Positions 9,148 to 18,000 of a stretch of DNA of 64,000 bases are shown one piece after another. Source of the stretch: Gloeotrichia echinulata CP02 (GTDB lineage: Bacteria; Cyanobacteriota; Cyanobacteriia; Cyanobacteriales; Nostocaceae); contig CP051187.1 of NCBI GenBank assembly GCA_038087035.1, forward strand, positions 1,986,501 to 2,050,500, written 5' to 3'. Positions within the stretch are counted from its first letter, which is position 1; the number at the start of each line of letters is the position of its first letter. Position numbers and translations under genes: made by a program. The notes beneath the pieces were generated by a model. That model searched no databases. It was not told the DNA's origin and saw nothing but the letters and a program-made list of their open reading frames with translations.

Positions 9148-9969
9148 TTATTTCTTTGTATCTGTGGTTTCTAATACCTTAGTTTCCTCAGCTTTATGGG
9201 TAGGTTCTTTATCTTTAAGCCAATCAGTTGCTGCTAGCAACAACTCTCTCAAAGTTTGTTTGATCTGGCGTTCTTTTTGAGCTATTGTTGTACCCGCTTC
9301 TCCCAGTTTATCTTCTAACTGCGATCGCTTGTGTTCGACCTGTGTAGCTAAGGCTTCAGCTTGGGGGCGAGTCTGATTATACCATGTTTTCGCCTCATCT
9401 AAATAATCCTTAACCTCCTCAGAACGTCCGCCATAACGTGCAGCTAAATTAGCTCTGACAATAGCAATTTGCGCTTGCAGTTGAGCGTAGCGCTTTTGTA
9501 ATAAAGCTACTTCATCACTATTTTTGATGGTATTTATAGCAGATTGTACCACAGTTTTAGTATTGGTAGATGTTTGTTTACTAGTGTCTTCAATCTCTGC
9601 TAAAATACCGTCAATTTCTTGTTGTAGTTCTTCTTCTTCACTATTCAATTGAGCTTGTAGCTTCTTAAGCTCAGTCTGAGTTCTAACAATCGATTCGTGT
9701 CTTTGAATATTAATCCCCTCCAGCACTCCTTCAATTGAAGCTGTAACTTCTTCTTTGAGTTCGCTACCTTTTTCTTGTAAGGTTTCAATCACAGCAGAAA
9801 CAGCATCTTTCGCCAGATTCCGAACTTCCCCAGAACCAGCTTTCAACTCAGACGCTAGCTGCGAAACTGCAGATTTAACAATTTCTCGAATTCTGTCAGT
9901 TCTTAACTGTCCCGTTTCTTTGACTTGTTCTAGATCTGCTTGAATTTGCTCTTTGATATTTCTAGCCAT
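9148..9969 (-). CDS. Coiled-coil protein of unknown function
   Basis: A charged, almost entirely helical product of about 273 residues, rich in Glu, Lys, Gln and Ala, with heptad-like spacing throughout (for example residues 90-125, LKKLQAQLNSEEEELQQEID). There is no signal peptide or membrane segment. The ATG at 9969 follows AGAGGTGAAA and is preferred to the in-frame GTG at 9975, which overlaps that binding site. It resembles apolipoprotein-like or late-embryogenesis-like helical proteins only in composition; I would not assign a function. It is tail-to-tail with the Pmp3-like gene. Confidence 0.75.
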   Translation of the reverse strand: MARNIKEQIQADLEQVKETGQLRTDRIREIVKSAVSQLASELKAGSGEVRNLAKDAVSAVIETLQEKGSELKEEVTASIEGVLEGINIQRHESIVRTQTELKKLQAQLNSEEEELQQEIDGILAEIEDTSKQTSTNTKTVVQSAINTIKNSDEVALLQKRYAQLQAQIAIVRANLAARYGGRSEEVKDYLDEAKTWYNQTRPQAEALATQVEHKRSQLEDKLGEAGTTIAQKERQIKQTLRELLLAATDWLKDKEPTHKAEETKVLETTDTKK

Positions 9970-10392
9970 TTTCACCTCTTGGTATTTAACTAATTGGGAT
10001 AAAATTTTGTAGGCACGATGCTATATCTTCATTATGGCGTAGCGTTGTTAGTCAAGGCACTTCCTTTAGATAGAACATTACGGCAAATTAGTTGATTAAC
10101 AAGAGTTAAGAATCAAGAGTCAAGGGTCAAAGGTCAAAACTACGGAAAATACCGTAAATTAGTTGATTAAGTTTTGTCCTTCACTGCTACAACAGGTAAG
10201 CTGTCGCACATTTAATTTGCACATCAATTAGTCAAGGCTGTCAAAAGTCCAGAGTCCAGATTTACCTTGACTTTTGACTCTTGACAAGCCTTATGAGTAA
10301 CTATGCGACTTAAAAGCGTAACAGCTTAACATATACTCTGTTCCCCTTTTATGGGATGATTAATATCTGTTGGTAGCAAATGAGAGTTAATT
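9970..10392. other. Intergenic region with degenerate heptamer repeats
   Basis: No gene seen. It contains a degenerate run of AAGAGTC/AAGGGTC-like 7-mers (about 10086-10138), a direct repeat in which AAATTAGTTGATTAA occurs twice (about 10085 and 10155), and an inverted copy of TTGACTCTTGAC-type repeats near 10262-10284. Confidence 0.55.
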
Positions 10393-10617
10393 ATGTGGCG
10401 GGTAACTATTACTTGTTCTGGTGACGCCTGGAAGCAGTCTGCAACTGATTTTAAGTCAATGGCAGATAAGTATCAAGCCGATTGTATCTCTTCTAAAAAA
10501 ATGCCTAATGGCACACGCATCATGGAATATAAGGTTGAAGATGTCAGCAATGCTGAATCATTTCAGGAAGATTGTGCAAGTCTGGCTGGATTTACGGCTG
10601 AATTTGAATCCTTGTAA
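10393..10617 (+). CDS. Small hypothetical protein (74 aa)
   Basis: Begins MWRVTITCSGDAWKQSATDF and ends GFTAEFESL. A GAGAG stands about seven bases before the ATG. The composition (mixed alpha/beta, few rare codons) looks like a real small cytoplasmic protein, and the aldo/keto reductase follows after 36 bases in the same direction, suggesting co-transcription. I recognise no domain. Confidence 0.6.
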   Translation: MWRVTITCSGDAWKQSATDFKSMADKYQADCISSKKMPNGTRIMEYKVEDVSNAESFQEDCASLAGFTAEFESL

Positions 10618-10653
10618 TCTTGTTTATTTAATTCCTCACCCCCAAATTTTAAA

Positions 10654-11673
10654 ATGAATCTACCTGCTGCAAGCCGATTACAATTCACTCCCGATTTAAA
10701 CATTTGTCGCATATTAAATGGTATGTGGCAAGTCTCAGGTGGACATGGACGCATTGACCCAAAAGCCGCCATTGCGACTATGTTCCAATATGTCGATGCA
10801 GGCTTTACAACTTGGGATTTAGCTGACCATTATGGACCTGCTGAAGATTTAATTGGTGAGTTTCGCCGGCAAATCATTGCAACTCGTGGTAAGGAAGCTT
10901 TATCTAACCTGCAAGCTTTCACCAAATGGGTGCCTCGTCCCGGTAAAATGACTAAAAAAATTGTCGAGGAAAATATCAATATATCCCTGAGAAGGATGGA
11001 TGTTGAATCATTAGACTTGATGCAATTCCATTGGTGGGAATATCGGGATAAAAACTATCTTGATGCCCTTAAGTATATGGCAGAATTGCAAGATGAGGGG
11101 AAAATCAAGCATCTAGCTTTGACTAATTTTGACACTGAAAACCTGAAAATAATCGTCGAATCAGGCATCAAAATTGTTTCTAACCAAGTGCAATTTTCCC
11201 TAGTTGATCGCCGTCCAGAAGTAAATATGATTGAGTTCTGTCAACAGCATGACATCAAACTTTTTACCTATGGCACCGTTTGCGGCGGTTTGCTATCAGA
11301 AAAGTATTTGGGTAAACCCGAACCACGAGGATTTGATTTAACAACTGTGAGTTTGAAAAAATATAAAAACATGGTTGATGCTTGGGGTGGTTGGCAATTA
11401 TTTCAAGAGTTACTTTCTACCCTCAAAGAAATTGCTGATAAGCATCAGGTTAGCATCGCCAATGTGGCTGTGAGTTATATATTAGATAAGCCAGCGGTGG
11501 GAGGTGTAATTGTTGGTGCGAGGCTGGGGATATCTGAACATTTAGAAGATAACGCAAAAGTGTTTGGTTTCAGTCTCGATGCTGCGGATTTAAATTTGAT
11601 AAATGCGGTATCTCAAAAATCGCGGGATTTATATCAAATAATTGGCGACTGTGGCGACGAATATCGCCGCTGA
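10654..11673 (+). CDS. Aldo/keto reductase
   Basis: A 339-residue NAD(P)H-dependent oxidoreductase of the (beta/alpha)8 aldo/keto reductase superfamily. Visible family elements are the early strand with catalytic Asp/Tyr region (TTWDLADHYGPAEDLIGEF, residues about 50-70), the Lys-bearing strand (AFTKWVP), the active-site His segment (LDLMQFHWWEY), and the C-terminal cofactor-binding segment (GGVIVGARLGISEHLEDN). No signal peptide. It follows the 74-residue gene and may share its promoter. The substrate cannot be predicted. Confidence 0.9.
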   Translation: MNLPAASRLQFTPDLNICRILNGMWQVSGGHGRIDPKAAIATMFQYVDAGFTTWDLADHYGPAEDLIGEFRRQIIATRGKEALSNLQAFTKWVPRPGKMTKKIVEENINISLRRMDVESLDLMQFHWWEYRDKNYLDALKYMAELQDEGKIKHLALTNFDTENLKIIVESGIKIVSNQVQFSLVDRRPEVNMIEFCQQHDIKLFTYGTVCGGLLSEKYLGKPEPRGFDLTTVSLKKYKNMVDAWGGWQLFQELLSTLKEIADKHQVSIANVAVSYILDKPAVGGVIVGARLGISEHLEDNAKVFGFSLDAADLNLINAVSQKSRDLYQIIGDCGDEYRR

Positions 11674-11964
11674 TCAGAGAATAGCAAAAAAAAACCCACC
11701 CCCAACCCCCTAAGCGCAAGCGAGGAGGGGGCTATCATATACCCAATTTGATTAGCACGAAATATAAGGTATGATTAATACAGCAAAAAATATCAAAAAG
11801 GGTCAATGGCAAAGCCACTACCCGGACGATAATTTAGGAAAGTTTATTCTGCCATGCTATCTAGCTCTAGCTCCGTGAATAGTGTCCTAGCTCCTGGTAT
11901 ACTCCGTAAAGTGCATCATATCGCCCTCAATGTCAAGGATATCCAAGCTTCCCGACACTTTTAC

Positions 11965-13185
11965 CAAAGAAATGAGTTTAAAGCCTCGCCTTTCTAGGGC
12001 GACTTTGATATAATATTGCCATGATTACACTAAAGTTTAAGCTGTACGAACACAAAAGGAATAGACACCTGAAACGGATGATCAACGCCGCAGGGGTGAT
12101 CTATAACCATTGTATTGCTCTACATAAACGGTACGAAAGCATGTGGAGCAAACACTTAAACTGTGCAAAACTCCAGTCTCATATTGCCAAATTAAGAAAA
12201 CGTCATCAATTTTGGCAATCAATAGGTTCTCAAGCAGTGCAAGATATCTGTCAACGCATAGAGAAAGCCTACCAATTATTTTTTAAACATAATAAGAAAG
12301 GAGTCAGACCACCGAATTTTAAAAAGGTTAAAAAATACAAATCATTCACGCTTAAACAAGCAGGTTATAAACTTTTAAATGGGAATAGAATTAAAATTGC
12401 CAATCGAGTTTATCAATTTTGGAAATCAAGAGATGTAGAGGGAAAAATCAAAACATTAACCATTAAACTCACTGCACTAGGTGAGTTATTTATGGTGATT
12501 GTAGTTAATAATGAGTTAGAACCAGAAATTAAATCAACGACTGGTAAAATAGCGGGGTTTGATTTCGGATTGAAGACATTTCTAACTTGCTCTGATGGAA
12601 CTTTAATTGATTCTCCACAATTTCTCAAGCAATCTCTGAATGCTATTAGGAAAGCTAGTAAGAACCACTCCAAAAAGGTAAAACGGTCAAATAATCGGGA
12701 AAGAGCTAGAAAAAATTTAGTTCGTCAACATGAAAATGTTTGTAACCGCAGACGTGATTGGTTCTGGAAATTAGCTCATGAATTGACAGACAAGTTTGAT
12801 GTTTTATGTTTTGAAACCCTAAACCTCAAAGGTATGCAACGTCTTTGGGGTAGAAAAATATCAGATGTAGCTTTTGGAGAATTTCTCCAAATATTGTCAT
12901 GGGTAACTAAAAAGAAAAACAAACAACTTGTTTATATAGATCAATGGTATCCATCTAGTAAAACGTGTTCTCATTGTGGGCATATTTTAGAGAATCTAGA
13001 TTTATCCATAAGACAGTGGCGTTGTCCGTCTTGTCAATCAATTAATGGACGTGATGAAAACGCCGCGAGAAATATTCAAATGGTTGGGGCATCAACCATT
13101 GGCTTAGGTAATGTTAGACTGGCCATGCCAGCAATTGCTGTTTGACTCCAGAATCTGGGCCCTTTTAGGGCGGGGAGTATGTCAA
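11965..13185 (+). mobile_element. IS200/IS605-superfamily element carrying only tnpB
   Basis: The left end lies after TTTTAC and carries a hairpin (GCCTCGCCTTTCTAGGGCGA); the right end (CTGGGCCCTTTTAGGGCGGGGAGTATGTCAA region) carries the hairpin and terminal GTCAA of the family. There is no tnpA, and no target duplication. The right end is expected to encode the omega-RNA scaffold of TnpB, with the following host sequence (GATCCTGATGGGTTTATGAT) as guide, and TTAC or TTTAC as the target-adjacent motif; this part is inference from how TnpB systems work. Confidence 0.8.
12021..13145 (+). CDS. tnpB: RNA-guided endonuclease TnpB (IS200/IS605 superfamily)
   Basis: A 374-residue TnpB with an N-terminal helix-turn-helix-like region (residues 1-60), the RuvC-like core and a zinc ribbon. 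The three catalytic acidic residues are in place: Asp in AGFDFGLKTF (about 180), Glu in LCFETLNLKGM (about 275) and Asp in GRDENAARN (about 345). The zinc ribbon is CSHCG...CPSC. The protein therefore looks intact; TnpB cuts DNA guided by the omega-RNA and favours retention of its element. The start at 12021 lies about 50 bases inside the element. The final residues AMPAIAV recur as a remnant in the small element at 51047-51214. Confidence 0.93.
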   Translation: MITLKFKLYEHKRNRHLKRMINAAGVIYNHCIALHKRYESMWSKHLNCAKLQSHIAKLRKRHQFWQSIGSQAVQDICQRIEKAYQLFFKHNKKGVRPPNFKKVKKYKSFTLKQAGYKLLNGNRIKIANRVYQFWKSRDVEGKIKTLTIKLTALGELFMVIVVNNELEPEIKSTTGKIAGFDFGLKTFLTCSDGTLIDSPQFLKQSLNAIRKASKNHSKKVKRSNNRERARKNLVRQHENVCNRRRDWFWKLAHELTDKFDVLCFETLNLKGMQRLWGRKISDVAFGEFLQILSWVTKKKNKQLVYIDQWYPSSKTCSHCGHILENLDLSIRQWRCPSCQSINGRDENAARNIQMVGASTIGLGNVRLAMPAIAV

Positions 13186-13247
13186 GATCCTGATGGGTTT
13201 ATGATAGAGATTCGCTCCGATCCTGGTAGTCAGGACTTCAGTGTGGT

Positions 13248-13313
13248 GTAGAGTGCGTCAGAAGAGATAATTTAGTAAAAATGAACCAATTTTCCACATC
13301 TGATGCACCCTAC
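13248..13313. repeat. Inverted-repeat element, GTAGGG...CCCTAC family
   Basis: GTAGAGTGCGTCA and TGATGCACCCTAC face each other across about 40 bases. The first bases overlap the stop codon of the VOC fragment, so the end of that gene may have been set by this repeat. Confidence 0.5.
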
Positions 13314-13353
13314 TAGTGTGCTACAAACTTCTAGTTTCACTATTTAAACGAAG

Positions 13354-13644
13354 ATGATATCAACGCAAATGCTGAGGGTGATTGAAGAAGCTATCACAAA
13401 ACCGCCAGTTCCCCACGAACCATATAAACATTCACTAAAAAATTGGGTGATGTATTGTCTGCGTGACCGAGGTTTTAAAGTGGTTTATGCTCAAAATGCC
13501 GACTTTGCGATTGAAACCAAGGGTAAGGATAAAGTGTATTTTAAAGTCTCAAATAACCAAGATGATGTAGATAATTCTTGTAGCTGGATTGTTTGGGATA
13601 GTACAACCAAAACCGCCAGGGTCATTCCATTCAATCCCACTTGA
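13354..13644 (+). CDS. Small protein with a possible PD-(D/E)xK-like core
   Basis: A 96-residue soluble protein. The middle reads RGFKVVYAQNADFAIETKGK followed by DKVYFKVSNNQDD: a strand ending in Asp, then E-x-K, which is the order of catalytic residues in PD-(D/E)xK nucleases, but the match is short and could be chance. The C terminus is WIVWDSTTKTARVIPFN. No signal peptide or membrane segment. It stands alone between repeats. Family not recognised with certainty. Confidence 0.6.
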   Translation: MISTQMLRVIEEAITKPPVPHEPYKHSLKNWVMYCLRDRGFKVVYAQNADFAIETKGKDKVYFKVSNNQDDVDNSCSWIVWDSTTKTARVIPFNPT

Positions 13645-13705
13645 GGGAGATGGGGGAGATAAGGGAGTAATCTCAAGCGATAAGGAACTAGCGAAAATTA
13701 TTCAA

Positions 13706-13780
13706 CATCCTCATCCCCCTCATCCCCCTCATCCCCCTCATCCCCCTCATCCCCTCATCCCCCTCATCCCCCCCATCCCC
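13706..13780. repeat. Tandem repeat (CATCCCCCT)n
   Basis: About eight copies of a C-rich 9-mer, CATCCCCCT, with variants, on the plus strand. Reading it as protein gives only PHPPHP runs, so it is treated as noncoding. Confidence 0.85.
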
Positions 13781-13814
13781 AAAAACTCCACCCACAAGAC
13801 GATGGAGTTTTTTA
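13781..13814 (+). terminator. Rho-independent-type terminator
   Basis: AAAAACTCCA, a 12-base loop, then TGGAGTTTTTT form a stem followed by a T run. The same AACTCCACCC...GGAGTTTTT design is found after the GGDEF/EAL gene at 49068. It would end transcription from the 96-residue gene; the A run on the left makes it potentially bidirectional. Confidence 0.65.
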
Positions 13815-15059
13815 ATCTCTGACTGTAGTATTTTCCTATACTATTCTGACTATGGATTCTCTGCCATTAATAAATAGTAGAAGATTGAGAAAAAGCTTTT
13901 GCAGTAACATTTTGAGCAAAAAAAACTACAATAATTACTACAAAACTTAATATAAAATGGTAAAAAAAGATACTTGTGTTTGAGATGTATATCATGTACG
14001 CTGGAATAGATTTATTTGAAAAATCTGGCTTCAGGATCTTTGAAACCACAGATAAACGCCGATAACCATAGATAACTATCAGCGGACATCTGTGTTAATC
14101 TGTGGTTTCATTTTTTTTAACTGAGATCATGTTCGGCTCAACACAAGTCAATTGCGAACCACCAACGGGAACCAGTTCCCCTGAAGGAGATTCCCGTACT
14201 CCAGAGGAGAAGCAAGCTACGCGGATAGTCCGGTTATGTAGAGCAATCTCAAGCGAAATATATCTTATGCATATAGATATGCATATGGATCAATAGATAA
14301 TGTTTTATAAACATTGATATCCCTAGAATATCAAGAATATAACAAGAAAATATACATGTATAATAACTTGCTGTGATTTATGAAGGAGTTTTTCCCTAAA
14401 AGTGAAATATTAATCGACGCCAGAACTCAGCCATGCTGAAAATATTATATATATTTTAGCTATAATTAATACTCTTGCATTCATTAACTATTCGTATATA
14501 TACGTATCAATAAGTCAAGTTGGCTATATTTTAGTCATTTATAGCCTGGCAAAATTCAGCAAATCTTTACGTATATTTAGTTACGATTTTTTTATATTGG
14601 TAAATGGACTCGAAAATTCTCTGAGAAGTTTTCGAGATTTTTCTTGATCAACAATTTAGCTATCGGGAGATATACTTAGTGTCTTTTTATTCAGAAAAAT
14701 CCTACGACTTAAAAGCCTGTAATGCCTGTCCTTAATCAATATAAGGCATATTTGGCAAATTAGTTTGCAATTACAAAGGTATATTTATTGCAAAAAGGCG
14801 ATGCAAAAGCGCCTCTCCACGAGACGCTATGTGAAGGCTTTTAAACAGGAGTTCAAAGTCGGCGATCGCCGTCATTGTCAAATCGTCACATTTAGTACAT
14901 GATATACAGCACTACTTAATACGAGTTATTACGGTTAAAAAATCCCACCCCTTTTTAGGGATTAGTTGATCTGAAAGCAGGAATTAGCACATAAGTTTTG
15001 CTGATAAAAAGAGGAGCCTCTAAGCTTCAAAACCAGGAGATTCTAAGGATGATGAAAGA
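13815..15059. other. Gene-free AT-rich region upstream of the WD40-fused secreted protein
   Basis: No convincing gene on either strand. It holds a long inverted repeat at 14041-14110 (TGAAACCACAGAT...ATCTGTGGTTTCA followed by a T run, terminator-like), palindromic repeat fragments near 14170-14230 and 14795-14880, and AT-rich sequence that presumably contains the promoter of the 15060 gene. Confidence 0.5.
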
Positions 15060-18000
15060 ATGAATCGAAAATTTAGATACCTCATTCTTTGTTGCTGCAC
15101 CATAGTACTGATACTCTTTCTGGGTCAGGTAGATGGGTATATAGTGGCACAAAAGAATTCTCAAAATTCCAATAATGGAGTGGATGCGCTGGCTTTTAGC
15201 CCAGATAGTAAGACTTTAGCCAGCGGTACTGATGATGGTCAGATCATACTGACGGACTCACAGACAGGTAAGGAGAAAGGAACGCTGTCGCCATCCTCAG
15301 ATAGCTCCATTACTGGAGTTGCCTTCAGTTCGGATGGTAAAACCCTGATTAGTGTCGGTAAGGACAGCTTATTGAAAAAGTGGAATTTAGTAACCAGCAA
15401 ACAAAGCCAGATTTTGCAGGGACACGAGGGTTCAATCAGGACAGTAGCTGTCAGTTCAGATAATAAGTGGTTAGCCACTGGGGCTGCGGACACTAAAGTT
15501 ATTTTGTGGAACTCCCAGACCAACAAGCTAGACAAAGTTCTAGAAGGCCACAAATGTTTCGTTAATAGTGTCGCCTTTAGCCCAAAGCAGAATATACTCG
15601 CTAGCGCAGACGACTGCGGTTTGAGTATCCTTTGGGATCTCAAGACAGGTAAACAGATCCAGTCCTTGATTGGTCACTCCGATCCAGTCACGGCGATCGC
15701 TTTTAGTCCAGATGGCACAATCCTAGCCAGTGTGAGCAAAGACTCAACCGCCAGACTGTGGGATGTCGCCAAAGGTGAACAGATCAAAGTTCTCAAGGGA
15801 GCTACTAAACAGCTTTCAACAGTCGCTTTCACCAAAAATGGCAAGAACTTAATCGCTGGCGGCGATGAACAAGAAATTTTCCAATGGAATGTGGCAACCG
15901 GCAGCCTGCTCGGACGCCTGAAAGGGCATAATGGTGTCATCAATAAGATTGCTATTAGCTCAGATGGGCTTAACTTCGCCAGTGCCGACAAAAATGGTGT
16001 GGTTAAAATCTGGGACTCGGCAAATGGTCTGATCAAGCGCAGCTTCTCAGTACCCCGTAAATTGGGTAGAAATAAGAGCCTGAAAAGCCAGAAAGACCAG
16101 GACACCACTAGCTCAGTCAAAAAAGCTACTGTGACTGGGATGAAAAAAACAGTCATTGCGGCTGTATCACCAGCACCAGGTGGACCAATCTTGCTGATCA
16201 CTACTACTGCTACCAACTCATTTAGCAACTACTACACAGAGATACTGCGAAATGAAGGACTCAATGCCTTCGATGTTAGTGATATCTCCTCAGTTTCTAC
16301 AGCGACGCTGGCCAACTATGATGTTGTCATCCTTGCTGATATGACCCTCACGCCTGATCAAGTGACAATGTTCAGCGACTGGGTAACAGCTGGTGGCAAT
16401 CTGATCGCCACCCACCCTGACAAGCAGCTTGCTGGTTTGCTGGGATTGACTGACGCTGGATCTACACTTGCTAATGCTTATTTGCTGGTGGATACTTCCA
16501 CAGATGTCGGTAGTGGAATTGTCGGCCAGACCATCCAATTCCACGGCGCAGCAGACCTCTACACCCTGAACGGTGCTACCAGTATCGCTTCGCTGTACAC
16601 AAATGCGACAACTGCCACCAGCAATCCAGCGGTAACACTGCATACTGTTGGCAGCAATGGTGGTCAAGCGGCTGCATTTACCTACGATTTAGCCCGTTCA
16701 ATCGTCTACACACGTCAAGGTAATCCTGAATGGGCTACCCAGGAGCGTGATGCTTACACTCCAATCCGCTCCGGTGACTTGTACTATGGCAATAAAAGCG
16801 GCGATGCCCAAACAGATTGGGTTGATTTAAACAAGGTTGCGATTCCTCATGCAGATGAGCAAATGCGCTTGTTGGCAAACCTGATCATCAAAATGAACTT
16901 TGACAAGAAACCCCTACCACGTTTCTGGTATTTCCCCAACGGCAAAAAAGCGGTTGTACTCATGAGCGGTGACGATCATGCTAATGGCGGAACCGATGAT
17001 CGGTTTGACCAATTTAAAGCCAATAGTCCATCTGGTTGTTCAGTCGAGAATTGGGAATGCATTCGCGGTACCTCATATATCTATCCCGACTCGCCGCTGA
17101 CTAGCGCCCAGGCAGACGCTTACAATGCTGATGGCTTTGAAGTCGCATTGCATGTAAATACCAATTGTCAAGATTTTACACCTGCGTCGCTCGAATCAGC
17201 ATATACACAACAGTTAAATAATTTTACTAATAAATACTCAAGTATCCCTGCCCCCTCAACCCAACGTCATCACTGCCTTGTGTGGAGTGACTGGTTCAGC
17301 ACCCCACAAGTTGAACTGAATCATAATATCAGGCTGGACACAACCTATTACTACTGGCCGTCCTTTTGGATTCTTGATCGTCCAGGATTGTTCACTGGCT
17401 CTGGTATGCCAATGCGGTTAGCGAACACAGACGGGACAATGATTGATGTCTATCAGTCAGTTACCCAAATGACTGATGAGTCAGGACAGTCATACCCTTA
17501 CACAGTTGATACTCTACTTGATCGGGCAATTGGAACCGAGGGTTATTACGGTGTTTTCAACGTCAATGCCCATACTGATGCTGCTACCTCATCAGTGTCT
17601 GATGCGGTAGTCAAGTCCGCTAAAGACCGTGGTGTACCGATTGTCTCTGCCAAACAAGTTTTGACATGGCTCGACGGTCGCAACACTTCGTCTTTTGGCT
17701 CCCTGACATGGAGTAACAACACTCTGAACTTCACGATCGCCAAAGGTACAGGTGCAACTGGTCTGCAGGCGATGCTACCAAATCGCTTTGATAACTTAGC
17801 CCTCATCAGCATCACTCTTGATGGCAGTTCAGTTACTCATACACCACAGGTAATTAAAGGTATTGAATATGCCTTCTTTCCAGGTAATGCTGGTTCCTAC
17901 GTTGCTACATATACCTCGGATACCACACCCCCAACGGTAAGTTCTAATTCTCCTAGCAATGGAGCCACAGACGTTAGCACTGTAACCAGTGTCACAGCCA

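Larger units (their letters stand above)
11854..13251 (+). pseudogene. VOC (glyoxalase-fold) gene destroyed by a TnpB element, middle deleted
   Basis: The 5' piece (11854-11964) reads MLSSSSSVNSVLAPGILR then KVHHIALNVKDIQASRHFY, a glyoxalase/VOC N terminus with the metal-ligand HHIAL strand. The 3' piece (13186-13251) reads DPDGFMIEIRSDPGSQDFSV plus V and stop, the VOC C terminus with the metal-binding Glu. Between them lies a complete IS200/IS605-type tnpB element (11965-13185), and roughly 80-90 residues of the VOC domain are missing, so the gene cannot work. In intact relatives the DPDG motif is preceded by FY; here the left flank also ends in FY (TTTTAC), so the deletion may have used these two short direct repeats. 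Confidence 0.85.

Noticed and set aside
13867..14049. 60-codon hydrophobic frame on the minus strand
   Set aside because: No ribosome binding site, lies in AT-rich repeat-containing DNA, and resembles no known small membrane protein.
15239..16228. Long minus-strand frames inside the WD40 region
   Set aside because: Shadow frames caused by the codon periodicity of the repeats; the plus-strand protein is unambiguous.
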